Source: Micromonospora sp. WMMD882
Lineage (GTDB): Bacteria > Actinomycetota > Actinomycetes > Mycobacteriales > Micromonosporaceae
Direction: 5' to 3'
Assembly: GCF_027497255.1 (NCBI RefSeq)
Contig: NZ_CP114903.1
Span: 4,836,001 to 4,900,000 of the forward strand
Length of the DNA stretch: 64,000 bases
Shown: piece by piece, positions 17,562 to 24,954 of the stretch
How positions within the stretch are numbered: the first letter of the stretch is position 1
Layout of the letters: each line of letters opens with the position of its first letter
Notes under the pieces: model-generated
What the model saw: only the letters and a program-made list of their open reading frames with translations
What the model was told of the DNA's origin: nothing
Databases searched by the model: none
Program-made: the position numbers and the translations under genes

Positions 17562-19212
17562 GTGACGATGCGACGCGTTCATCTAGAGGCAGCAGAGGAC
17601 CACGTCGAGCGCCTAGCCCGCCTCGGGGATCCGATTGGAGCCCTCAAGGAGTTGATTTGGAACGCGCTTGACGCCGATGCCACCAAGGTTATCGTCGAGT
17701 TGGAAAAGTCCGACCTTGGCGGTATTGAGAAGATCGTCGTTTCTGATGATGGTGACGGCATTTCACCAGAATCGTCCGCCGCGGCCTTCGATCGGATCGG
17801 CGGTTCATGGAAAAAGGGGACTAGGCGCACTAGGCGCCTACACAGAATGCTGCACGGAAGCGCCGGACAGGGCCGGTTACGGGGCTACGCCCTCGGCGAG
17901 CATATCCGATGGACGTCTGTGGCTGATGGAATCGACGGTCGAGCGCGAACCGTCATTGCCGCGAGCGCATCCGCGCGCAACGACTTTGAGATCTCAGACC
18001 CAGTCCTCACGTCTGAGGAAACTGGCACTGTCTTCGAGGCTTGGGGAAAGCAATCACCTAAGCTAGACAAACTTGTTGGCGAAGCAGCTCGTAACCGAAT
18101 CACCGCCGAACTGGCCCCATATCTTGCCGTCTACAAAGACGTTGAAGTTATCTACGACGGCGAAAGAATAGACCCGCAAACATCTATTCTGCGAGAAGAT
18201 TCGTTCGACCTCAGCTTCAAGGGCGTCGATGGTGAGGATTTAGCGGCAAAGTTGAGGGTAATCGAATGGTCGATCAAGCCGCCTCGGGAATTGCACCTGT
18301 GTGACGCTGACGGCATCACTGTAGACGTCATGAGCGTTGGAATTCAGGCACCAGGGTTCGACTTCACGGCATACGTGTTGTGGGATCAGATGCGGGAACA
18401 CCAAGGAGAGTTCCTCATCGCGCATGCACAGGACTCCAATCTTGGGGCGCTTATCGAGGCTGCCAAGAGCCGCATGCGTGAGCACTTCAAGCATCGGTTG
18501 GCAGACCGGCGGCGCGAGGTTGTCGACGAATGGAAGGCTGATGGCGTCTACCCCTACAAGGGCGAGCCTGACAGCGACACAGAACAGGTGGAACGCGAAA
18601 CATTCGACCTTATCGCCACCACGGTTCATCGCCAAATTCCTAAGGCAGGAAATGCCCAACGGACGACCTTGGCGCTACTTAAGGAGGCGGTGCGTCACCA
18701 GCCTGACAACGTACACCGACTGCTCGACGAGCTATTCAGGTTGACTGCGGATGACAAGGCAGAGCTTGACCGCCTACTGAACCGAACTAGCCTCTCCAGC
18801 CTGATAAAGGCTTCTAGCGATATAGCCGACCGATTGGATTTCCTAGCAGCGCTCAAGCATATGGTCTTTGAGCCGGAAATCCGGCGAGTTCTAAAGGAAC
18901 GCACCCAGCTTCATAAGATCCTTGAAAACGAGGCCTGGATCTTTGGCGAACATTACCGTCTGCTGGTGAGTGACCGGTCGCTCGATGTGGTCCTTGACCG
19001 ACACCTAAAGGAATTGGGCAGAGAGGAAAGGTCGCCCGAACCTGTCCGACGGGATGACGGATCTGTTGGTATCGTAGATCTCATGTTGTCGCGGGCACGT
19101 TTGGAGCACGATCGGAGGCAACACTTAGTTGTGGAGCTTAAAGCTCCAAGCGTCAAGGTTGGCCCAAAGGAAATTAGCCAAATTAAGTCCTATGCTCAAG
19201 CTGTCGCGAACG
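17562..19212 (+). pseudogene. MORC/GHKL ATPase-nuclease gene, 5' part (IS-disrupted)
   Basis: The first 550 codons encode an HSP90/MutL/MORC-type GHKL ATPase: N box 'KELIWNALDADATKV' (E30, N34, D37), G1 box 'SDDGDGI' (D62-x-G64-x-G66), and lid 'HGSAGQGRLRGYALG' (98-112). A transducer-like middle and long helical region follow, then a C-terminal PD-(D/E)XK-like nuclease core with 'GIVDLML' (~505) and 'VVELKAP' (~524). Related MORC-nuclease fusions are known from restriction and defence loci (Iyer, Abhiman and Aravind described MORC ATPases in restriction systems). An IS enters after 'QIKSYAQAVAN', so the frame now ends at a TAG inside the IS (19233-19235), 557 residues. GTG 17562 or ATG 17568 may start it; no ribosome site is evident. 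Base composition is far lower in GC than the flanking chromosome. Confidence 0.88.
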
Positions 19213-20543
19213 CAGGGTCCCGGCAAAGTCGTTAGATGATGCCGAGGAGGGCCAGTGCCCGGCTGCTGTCGCGGGCGTGATGCCGGTTGGCAGCGGCGAT
19301 GTTGGTGAGCCCGGCGAGGCGTAGGGCGCCGATGGCGGCGTTGCGCAGGGCGGCCATGACTTGCGGTCCGGTGCCGGTACGGATTTGGCTGCGGTCTTCG
19401 TCGTAGGTGACGTCGCGGACCCAGTGGATCTTGTTCTCGATGGACCAGTGGCCGCGGATCCACGCGGCCAGTTGATCCGGTTTCGCCTGGTGGACTTGCA
19501 GGTCGGTGATGGCGTAGACGGTCTCGGTGGTGAAGCGTTTCGGCTCATCGAGGCGTCGTCGGCGGCGGCGGATCTGGATGGCCTGGGCGGCGTGCGGGAA
19601 GTCGATGCCGGTGGAGATGGTGAGGATCTTCAGGGTGCGTATCTCGCGGCGGCCGTGCCCGCGGTCGTCGTGGCGGGTGGCGTCGGGGACGGCCCGCCAG
19701 GGCAGACCGGCGAGTTGGGCGTGCAGGTGGGGCTGGTTGGCTTTGACGGTCAGGATCCAGTGCGCGCTGCGTTCGGCGAGGTAGGCGACGTGTTCGCGCT
19801 GGCAGTGCAGCGCGTCCGCGGTGATCACCGTGTTGCGCAGGTCGCTGATCTGGTCGAGTAGAGGTCCGAACCGGGTGATCTCGTTGGTCTTGCCGTCTAC
19901 GTTGGTGCTTGCCAGGACCACACCGGTGGCCTGATCACAGGCGGCCATCACGTGATCGGCGGCGGTGACGGCGGTGCGGGATCCGCGCAGGGTCTTGCCG
20001 TCGACCGCGATCGCCTGCCGGCTGCCCGAGGCGCTGGTCGTGGCCCGGCCGACGAGCCAGCCGCTGATCGCCGTGGTCAGCAGATCCGGGTCCAGGGCCT
20101 GCAGCAACCGGCGGATCATCGCCTCCGACGGGCGCCGGTCAGCGGCGATACCCAGTGCCTCGGCCGTCTCGTCCGGGACATCGGCCACCCACTCCGCGAT
20201 CGCGGAGTACGAGCGGTAGCCGGCCACCACGGCACACACCACCGCGGTCACCACCACGCACAGCCGATGCCGCACACCGCGGCGAGCTCGTGGATCAGGC
20301 ACCCCGGCCAGTGCTGCGGGTAGCCCGCCAGCGGTTTCGGGCACGGTCAGAGCCGGTGCATCGGACAAAGACGAGATCAGCGATGATGGCAGGGCGGGCA
20401 TGACTCACTTCGGATCGATCACCGTGGCGTAGGAACCTTGATGATCTTCTGAGCTGGTCATGCCCGTCTTGCTGCCACAAACGCTGGCGCTTCTACTTCA
20501 GAAGCCTCAAGTCGGACAGCGTCACGACTTTGCCGGGGCCCTG
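19213..20543 (-). mobile_element. ISAs1-family insertion sequence, 1331 bp
   Basis: Terminal inverted repeats CAGGG(T/C)CCCGGCAAAGTCGT mark both ends. The 10-bp target duplication GTCGCGAACG flanks the element at 19203-19212 and 20544-20553, within the 8-10 bp expected for this family. It holds a single transposase gene on the minus strand and looks complete. It is inserted in the nuclease-domain part of the MORC-like gene. Confidence 0.93.
19232..20401 (-). CDS. ISAs1-family DDE transposase
   Basis: This 389-residue transposase has the family N-terminal part ('VPDPRARRGVRHRLCVVVTAVVCAV'), a first catalytic Asp in 'AVDGKTLRGS', a second in 'ITADALHCQREH', the 'ILTVKANQPHLHAQL' segment, and the Glu in 'RGHWSIENKIHWVRDVTYDED'. 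It cuts and pastes the surrounding IS. The frame is intact with no frameshift, so the element may be active. ATG 20401 is used; the gene spans nearly the whole IS, leaving about 140 bp at the right end. GC content is higher than in the gene it interrupts. Confidence 0.95.
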   Translation of the reverse strand: MPALPSSLISSLSDAPALTVPETAGGLPAALAGVPDPRARRGVRHRLCVVVTAVVCAVVAGYRSYSAIAEWVADVPDETAEALGIAADRRPSEAMIRRLLQALDPDLLTTAISGWLVGRATTSASGSRQAIAVDGKTLRGSRTAVTAADHVMAACDQATGVVLASTNVDGKTNEITRFGPLLDQISDLRNTVITADALHCQREHVAYLAERSAHWILTVKANQPHLHAQLAGLPWRAVPDATRHDDRGHGRREIRTLKILTISTGIDFPHAAQAIQIRRRRRRLDEPKRFTTETVYAITDLQVHQAKPDQLAAWIRGHWSIENKIHWVRDVTYDEDRSQIRTGTGPQVMAALRNAAIGALRLAGLTNIAAANRHHARDSSRALALLGII

Positions 20544-20915
20544 GTCGCGAACGACCCGCAGTTCCATGATGTCCGAACCGAGTGGGATTTCTGGCTCGTC
20601 ACCACCGAAATGACTCTCATGGCACGCGCAGAGGCGAAGCAGTCCGATAGGCGACCAGGCCTAATTTGGGATATCAACGAGGGTGCGATTGCTATACGAG
20701 TCTGGCTGCGATCGTGGTCTGAGATTATCAAGGAGTGCGAGGACAGGTTGCACTATTTCAAGGACCAGTTCGAGCATGACCCATCTGTGACGCAAGCGCT
20801 GGAGTATCTTAATTTTACTCATCGGCAATATCTGCCAATTGAGCTGACCACCGGACCGGATGAAACGCCTGATTCGGTCCTCGCATCCGTATCGGCTGCT
20901 CCTCGGGACAACTAG
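20544..20915 (+). pseudogene. MORC/GHKL ATPase-nuclease gene, 3' part (after IS)
   Basis: This continues the gene broken at 19212. Removing the IS and one copy of the 10-bp duplication joins '...SYAQAVAN' to 'DPQFHDVRTEWDFWLVTTEM...' in one frame. The restored protein would be about 670 residues. The segment supplies the rest of the nuclease-like domain ('WDFWLVTTEMTLMARAEAKQ', 'VWLRSWSEIIKECEDRLHYF') and a helical tail ending at TAG 20915. It has no ribosome site of its own; a frame from 20460 reads into it only through IS sequence. Confidence 0.88.
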
Positions 20916-21149
20916 AGCCCGTTAAATTCTCCCCTTGTTCGCCGAACCACTTCCTCGCAGATCAGGCCGGGGCCAGGATTCCAAGATCAGTGTCTTCACT
21001 TGGACGTGACTCTCCGAAGTCGACGGTCTGCTGCATCCTGGCCCGCGCCGCGCAGAGCTCCTTAATCCCAAGACAGAGATACTCGAAAATTGGTTCGCCG
21101 GGGTGCATTTGTGGTAGCCAGGCGCACAGTTAATCGCTAGCATTGCTAG

Positions 21150-22064
21150 ATGCCGGAACTTTCTCCTGTCGAACGACTCGCTCTGTACCAAGTCTGGGGC
21201 AGGCGTTGCGTTTGGTGCAAGAAGCCCGTCAGCTTCGGCGCGTTCGAGGTGGAACACCTCGTGCCAAAGAGCTTGCAAGGCCCGGACCTAGAAAGGACGC
21301 TTGCGCAGTATGGGTTGGATCCGGCCTTTGACGTGTATGGGCTGTCCAACCTCGCGCCAAGCTGTCGCCCATGCAATGGATTCAAGGGAAACCGGCCTGT
21401 TCGTGGAGCGCCGATTGTGGTGGCAACGTTAGATCATGCCGCCAAGCAGGCCCCCAAAGTTAAGCGCCGCGCGTCTCGATTATGTCGAAGCAGTCAGCTA
21501 AGTGAGGCTTTTGCAGTTATCGAGGCTCTCGGGCCAGGAGCTAGCGAGAAGGAACGGAAAGCCTTGTCTGATTTTTCGGAAAGGCTTGAAGAAATACTGA
21601 GAGCAGCAAAGACCACTCGACCACTAATCGAAATTGGCTGCGGGGTAATCGATGCACCGCTATTGAAGCGCTCGAAAAAGCGCTTCAAGCACACCGGCTA
21701 CAGCGACACCGAGCAAATGCTGTACCTAATGAGAGACTGGGCACAAGACAATACTCGTCTTTTGCGAGAAATAGTTTCCGACACGCTCGACACTAGCGAT
21801 GTCAGGACTAGACGGGCCTGGCCGGAGCGCGTCGACTTCCTGGCATACGCTAAGGAAATGGGCGACTTTCTTGCGGAAGTAACCTTCGATGTAGATTACT
21901 TATACGTCACTGACGACCACTCGGCCATGGCTCAGGTATACCACCGCGTTGAATTGTGGGTTACGCTCGACCCCCGACAGAAGGCCGTTGTCAATGTAGT
22001 TCCCGACCATCTCGGCACCTTGGGAGGGTGCCCCGGCTATCCGGAACCGAATTCCCAGTATTGA
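21150..22064 (+). CDS. HNH endonuclease, candidate defence partner
   Basis: This 304-residue protein has an N-terminal HNH zinc-finger nuclease domain (about 15-90): 'CVWCKK', 'EVEHLVPKSL' (catalytic His) and 'NLAPSCRPCNGFKGNR' with the second Cys pair. The C-terminal 200 residues are helical and of unknown family. Low GC and codon use match the MORC-like gene upstream, so both probably arrived together. There is no Shine-Dalgarno; TAGCAT (21138-21143) 6 nt before ATG 21150 suggests a leaderless transcript, so it may be expressed independently of the IS. The 234 bp upstream contains no gene. A role with the broken ATPase-nuclease in anti-phage defence is inference from proximity and family. 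Confidence 0.85.
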   Translation: MPELSPVERLALYQVWGRRCVWCKKPVSFGAFEVEHLVPKSLQGPDLERTLAQYGLDPAFDVYGLSNLAPSCRPCNGFKGNRPVRGAPIVVATLDHAAKQAPKVKRRASRLCRSSQLSEAFAVIEALGPGASEKERKALSDFSERLEEILRAAKTTRPLIEIGCGVIDAPLLKRSKKRFKHTGYSDTEQMLYLMRDWAQDNTRLLREIVSDTLDTSDVRTRRAWPERVDFLAYAKEMGDFLAEVTFDVDYLYVTDDHSAMAQVYHRVELWVTLDPRQKAVVNVVPDHLGTLGGCPGYPEPNSQY

Positions 22065-22086
22065 ATGGCCATGCGCCGACTATTTC

Positions 22087-22794
22087 TCAATCAACCTTAC
22101 AACCATTAGCGCGATCCATCAGGATGCCGGCGATCTCGCTCATACTCCCAATTACAGCATTTGCTCCGGCAGCCCGGAGTGCCTTAATCTTAGATGGACG
22201 ATTCGCGTAGCCAATTACCTGGACCCCGGCCGTCCGCGCTCCGTCGATGTCCGATACTGAATCGCCAATAAGCACGCATCGGCTCGCCGCATTATTGAGG
22301 GCACGCACGGCTTGCAGGATCGGTTCTGGGTTGGGCTTCATCCGGTCCGGATCGGCGTACGCCCGGCCAATCACCGGCGAGACGTAGGCGGCGAGCCTGT
22401 GCGATGTCAGGTATGCCTTCACCGCGCCAGCAGAGTTGTTGCTTACCACCGCCACGGGCACACCGGCCTGCCGTGCCGCCACGATGACTTCCCGGCCGTA
22501 CGGCGTGGGTTCGGCAGTCTCGACGGCGTGGCGCTCCGCTTCGCAGAGTGCGTCCTCTACCGCCTGCGTGACGGCTTGGTCGCCGGCCGCTCCGGTGCGG
22601 CGTAGCACCTCTAGCGGGTCCGGTTCGATGGCGAGGTCGGACGGCACATCGACGCCCTGCTTCCGGAGTACGTCGACCAGCTCGGCGGCAACCCGCGGTG
22701 CGGGGTAACCGGCGAAGACGCTGCATACTGGGCCGTCGAAGTCGAGAAGGATCGCGTCGATTCCGGCCATTAGCCGGTGAAGGTCGGCGTTCAT
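22087..22794 (-). CDS. HAD-superfamily phosphatase
   Basis: This 235-residue hydrolase has HAD motif I 'LLDFDGPVC' (DxD), motif II 'VVSNNSAG', and motifs III/IV with a Lys near 'DRMKPNPEPIL' and 'LIGDSVSDIDGA'. Cap-domain position and length match phosphoglycolate-phosphatase-like HAD enzymes; the substrate is unknown. ATG 22794 overlaps the TGA of the upstream reading frame (ATGA), so it was translationally coupled to the gene that is now frameshifted. An in-frame extension to 22839 is unlikely. It lies inside the island and is convergent with the HNH gene. Confidence 0.85.
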   Translation of the reverse strand: MNADLHRLMAGIDAILLDFDGPVCSVFAGYPAPRVAAELVDVLRKQGVDVPSDLAIEPDPLEVLRRTGAAGDQAVTQAVEDALCEAERHAVETAEPTPYGREVIVAARQAGVPVAVVSNNSAGAVKAYLTSHRLAAYVSPVIGRAYADPDRMKPNPEPILQAVRALNNAASRCVLIGDSVSDIDGARTAGVQVIGYANRPSKIKALRAAGANAVIGSMSEIAGILMDRANGCKVD

Positions 22795-23400
22795 CCGTCG
22801 TACCGGTAGGCGATGGTCGACCAGACCGAGTCGAACCACTGGCGGGACGCTTCCACGAACTGGGTGCCGTGGGAGGCGTCGTCGTCGGTCACCGCGTAGT
22901 GGAACAGCGGCACGTCCTTGCCCATCAGGTCGTAGATCGCCATGGGCTCACCCTTGATGGAGACGTTGCGCTCGATGACCGGGTAGAAGCCGTAGAAGAC
23001 TTCTTCGGCGTTGAGGATGTAGAGCTTGAACAGCGGGGATGCCCGGTGCATCCGTACCTCGACGGTGGCTGACCGGATCAGGCCGAGGTCACCCAGCTCG
23101 GTGACCTGGTCGATGATGCCGTCCGCCGCCCGGCGGGTGATCCGCTCGGCGGTTCGCGTACGGCCGGGTCGTCGGCCTGGGTTTCGGCCCGTGCGGGCAG
23201 CGCCATCGGCGCAGTCATGTCGGAGATGAGGACGCGCACCGCGATGGTCTCCGGCGCCAGCCGTCCGACGCGCACCTTGTCGAGCGCTTCGGCCAACGCG
23301 TCCCGCAGTGACTCCCCGGGGAGGCCGGCGTGGTCGATGGTGACGTAGGCCGTTCGATCGCTCCGAAACCGAGCTCAGCTAGCTGGTGAAAAGCATGATC
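22791..23400 (-). pseudogene. Frameshifted gene of unknown family, coupled to HAD gene
   Basis: Three minus-strand frames join end to end into one protein-like sequence: 'HAFHQLAELGFGAIER', then 'YVTIDHAGLPGESLRDALAEALDKVRVGRLAPETIAVRVL...' and, after a shift near 23155, 'ADGIIDQVTELGDLGLIRSATVEVRMHRASPLFKLYILNAEEVFYGFYPV...'. A second shift lies near 23350. The last part is well formed and ends at 22791, overlapping the HAD start. Either the gene is decayed or the sequence has indel errors. I do not recognise the family; such proteins may sense a nucleotide or ligand together with the HAD enzyme. The upstream boundary is approximate. Confidence 0.65.
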
Positions 23401-23454
23401 ACCCGCTGACTCCTTGCCGGCGCGGCACGGACGTGTCAGGCTAGCTGGGAGTGT

Positions 23455-23469
23455 TTTTGTCGGACAAAA
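23455..23469. promoter_or_regulatory. 15-bp palindrome, likely toxin-antitoxin operator
   Basis: TTTTGTC-G-GACAAAA is a perfect dyad 7 nt upstream of the toxin GTG (23477). It is AT-rich against a GC-rich background. Binding by the ribbon-helix-helix antitoxin would autoregulate the operon, as in other type II modules. Confidence 0.65.
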
Positions 23470-23476
23470 TACGGCT

Positions 23477-23761
23477 GTGGCTAGGTACAGGTACTCGTGG
23501 ACGCAGGCTGCCACCAAACATGGCATAGCACACTCTCGGTCACAGTACGTGATCGAACACTGCGGCCAGCACTACACCCTTACAGCGGAGCCTCCGGACC
23601 GTCCGGAGCGACTGCTGTTCCTGGGCGACGACCGGAACGGCGTAGCTCTTGAGGTCATCGCCGTCGAGTTGTTGGACGGCACACTACGAGTGATCCACTC
23701 CATGGAGATGCGACCGCAGTACAACCGGCTCTACAGGGAGGCGAAGCCATGGCGGAGATGA
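23477..23761 (+). CDS. BrnT-like toxin (RelE-fold type) of a TA pair
   Basis: This 94-residue protein starts 'VARYRYSWTQAATKHGIAHSRS'. It has the pattern of small BrnT-like toxins: 'KHGI' in the first helix, 'RPERLLFLGDDRNGVALEVIAVEL' strands, and a basic 'RVIHSMEMRPQYNRLYRE' end. BrnT toxins are RelE-fold ribonucleases. GTG 23477 is chosen because it starts the conserved part; an in-frame ATG at 23414 would include the palindrome. The downstream RHH gene overlaps by 13 nt. Toxin-first order matches brnTA operons. Assignment is by pattern, so another toxin family is possible. Confidence 0.7.
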   Translation: MARYRYSWTQAATKHGIAHSRSQYVIEHCGQHYTLTAEPPDRPERLLFLGDDRNGVALEVIAVELLDGTLRVIHSMEMRPQYNRLYREAKPWRR

Positions 23762-24174
23762 AGCCAGGACCGACGCGGGGCAGCGCGGCCCTCACCACTT
23801 CCGGCAAGGCCAAGGGGCAGGGGAGCCGGGCGGCCAAGCGTGCCCCCGCGCCTGACAAGGAGCCGTCGGCGCCCTCGGGTGGACGCCGGGCGGCACGGGC
23901 GACCGGACAGCGAACCAAGAGCGGGATCACTCTCACTGCCGAGATGGAGGCCGAGTTGGCGGCCGAGGCGGAGGCCGGCTACGACGTCGACAAGCTGGTC
24001 CCCCGTCGGGTGGGCAGGCCGTCCCTGTCCAGGGCAGGGGGAACCTCGCACCGGCTCAGTGTGCGCGTGGACGACCAGACGTACCAGATGATCCAGAAGG
24101 TGGCGGAGCTGACGAACCGCCGGCCGAGCGACCTCGTCCGGGAGGTGCTTCAGGCCGCGTACCCGGCCAGGTAG
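23749..24174 (+). CDS. Ribbon-helix-helix antitoxin (BrnA-like)
   Basis: This 141-residue protein has a basic, disordered, Ala/Gly/Lys-rich N-terminus (1-60), an acidic helix ('TAEMEAELAAEAEAGYD') and a C-terminal ribbon-helix-helix domain: 'HRLSVRVDDQTYQMIQKVAEL' followed by 'RRPSDLVREVLQAAY'. The RHH half would bind the 23455 palindrome and the acidic part would block the toxin. ATG 23749 overlaps the toxin reading frame by 13 nt, giving translational coupling. The RHH domain is C-terminal and the molecule longer than typical BrnA. The gene ends 49 bp from the right att repeat. Confidence 0.75.
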   Translation: MAEMKPGPTRGSAALTTSGKAKGQGSRAAKRAPAPDKEPSAPSGGRRAARATGQRTKSGITLTAEMEAELAAEAEAGYDVDKLVPRRVGRPSLSRAGGTSHRLSVRVDDQTYQMIQKVAELTNRRPSDLVREVLQAAYPAR

Positions 24175-24222
24175 ATCCCGGGTCACGTGATCCCAGGGGA
24201 CGGGCAGCAGCGCGTTCGGGAG

Positions 24223-24282
24223 GCGGAGGGTGTGGGATTCGAACCCACGAAGACATCGCTGCCTTACCGGTTTTCAAGACCA
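24223..24282. repeat. attR-like repeat inside tRNA-Ser
   Basis: The right copy of the 60-bp direct repeat, identical to 17152-17211. It lies within the intact tRNA-Ser(UGA) gene, so integration preserved the tRNA. Confidence 0.92.
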
Positions 24283-24310
24283 GCGCCATCGGCCACTAGG
24301 CGAACCCTCC
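24224..24310 (-). tRNA. tRNA-Ser (anticodon UGA)
   Basis: A minus-strand class II tRNA of 87 nt. The acceptor stem GGAGGGT pairs with ACCCTCC, followed by discriminator G. The anticodon loop CTTGAAA gives UGA. The long variable arm and a GGTTCGAATCC T-arm are present. Its 3' two-thirds served as the integration site of the island to its left. Confidence 0.96.
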
Positions 24311-24405
24311 CGACGCGCCCCCGGAGGGAACACGACGTGCCTAGTCTGCCATGACCCGGCCGGTACGCGCCCTGCCGTCCCGCCGCCCCGTGCGATCATC
24401 GCGAC

Positions 24406-24945
24406 ATGTGGGACGCCCCCTCGATCGTGCTGATCACCGGAATCATGGCCGCCGGCAAGTCCACAGTGGCCGAGTTGCTGGCCCGGCGGCTGCCCCGTTC
24501 GGCGCACCTGCGCGGGGACGTGTTCCGCCGGATGGTGGTCGGTGGTCGGGCGGAGATGACCGCCGATCCGTCGCCGGAGGCGTGGCGGCAGCTCCGGCTG
24601 CGTCACCAGCTCACCGCGTCGACCGCCGACGCGTACGCCGGTGCCGGGTTCACGGTGGTCTGCCAGGACGTGATTCTCGGCGCGGAGCTGCCGGCGATGG
24701 TAGACCGGATCCGGCGTCGGCCGCTCGCGGTGGTGGTGCTGGCCCCGCGCCCGGAGGTGGTCGCGGCCCGCGAGGCGGGTCGCGCCAAGCAGGGGTACGG
24801 GGAGTGGTCGGTCGCCGAGCTGGATGCCGGTTTCCGGGCCGACACGCCCCGGATCGGGCTCTGGCTGGACACGTCCGACCAGACGCCGGAGCAGACCGTG
24901 ACGGAGATCCTGACCCGGGCGTGGTCGGCGGGCCGGATCGGGTAA
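24406..24945 (+). CDS. P-loop kinase (AAA_33 / phosphotransferase-like)
   Basis: This 179-residue ATP-binding protein has Walker A 'GIMAAGKST' (about 12-20), a helical 'HLRGDVFRRM' lid-like segment, Walker B-like 'FTVVCQDVIL', and a late 'TSDQTPEQTVTEIL'. It resembles small kinases such as chloramphenicol phosphotransferase-like or zeta-toxin-like AAA_33 proteins; the substrate is unknown. The start at ATG 24406 has no clear Shine-Dalgarno. It is followed 9 nt later by a quinone oxidoreductase gene, so they are probably co-transcribed. It is the first normal chromosomal gene after the island. Confidence 0.8.
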   Translation: MWDAPSIVLITGIMAAGKSTVAELLARRLPRSAHLRGDVFRRMVVGGRAEMTADPSPEAWRQLRLRHQLTASTADAYAGAGFTVVCQDVILGAELPAMVDRIRRRPLAVVVLAPRPEVVAAREAGRAKQGYGEWSVAELDAGFRADTPRIGLWLDTSDQTPEQTVTEILTRAWSAGRIG

Positions 24946-24954
24946 GACGGTGTC

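Larger units (their letters stand above)
17152..24282. mobile_element. 7.1-kb genomic island at tRNA-Ser(UGA)
   Basis: Perfect 60-bp direct repeats (17152-17211 and 24223-24282) copy the 3' end of tRNA-Ser(UGA) from the anticodon loop to the discriminator base. The intact tRNA lies at the right end; the left copy is a 3' fragment. This is the usual footprint of tyrosine-recombinase integration. Cargo: an IS-split MORC-like ATPase-nuclease, HNH nuclease, HAD phosphatase, a frameshifted gene and a BrnTA-like pair. The left 5 kb is clearly poorer in GC than the flanks. No integrase or excisionase was found, so the element is probably immobile now or needs help in trans. Confidence 0.85.

Noticed and set aside
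20460..20915. Independent 151-residue gene starting in the IS
   Set aside because: Its first 28 codons are IS sequence; from 20544 on it is the 3' part of the disrupted ATPase-nuclease.
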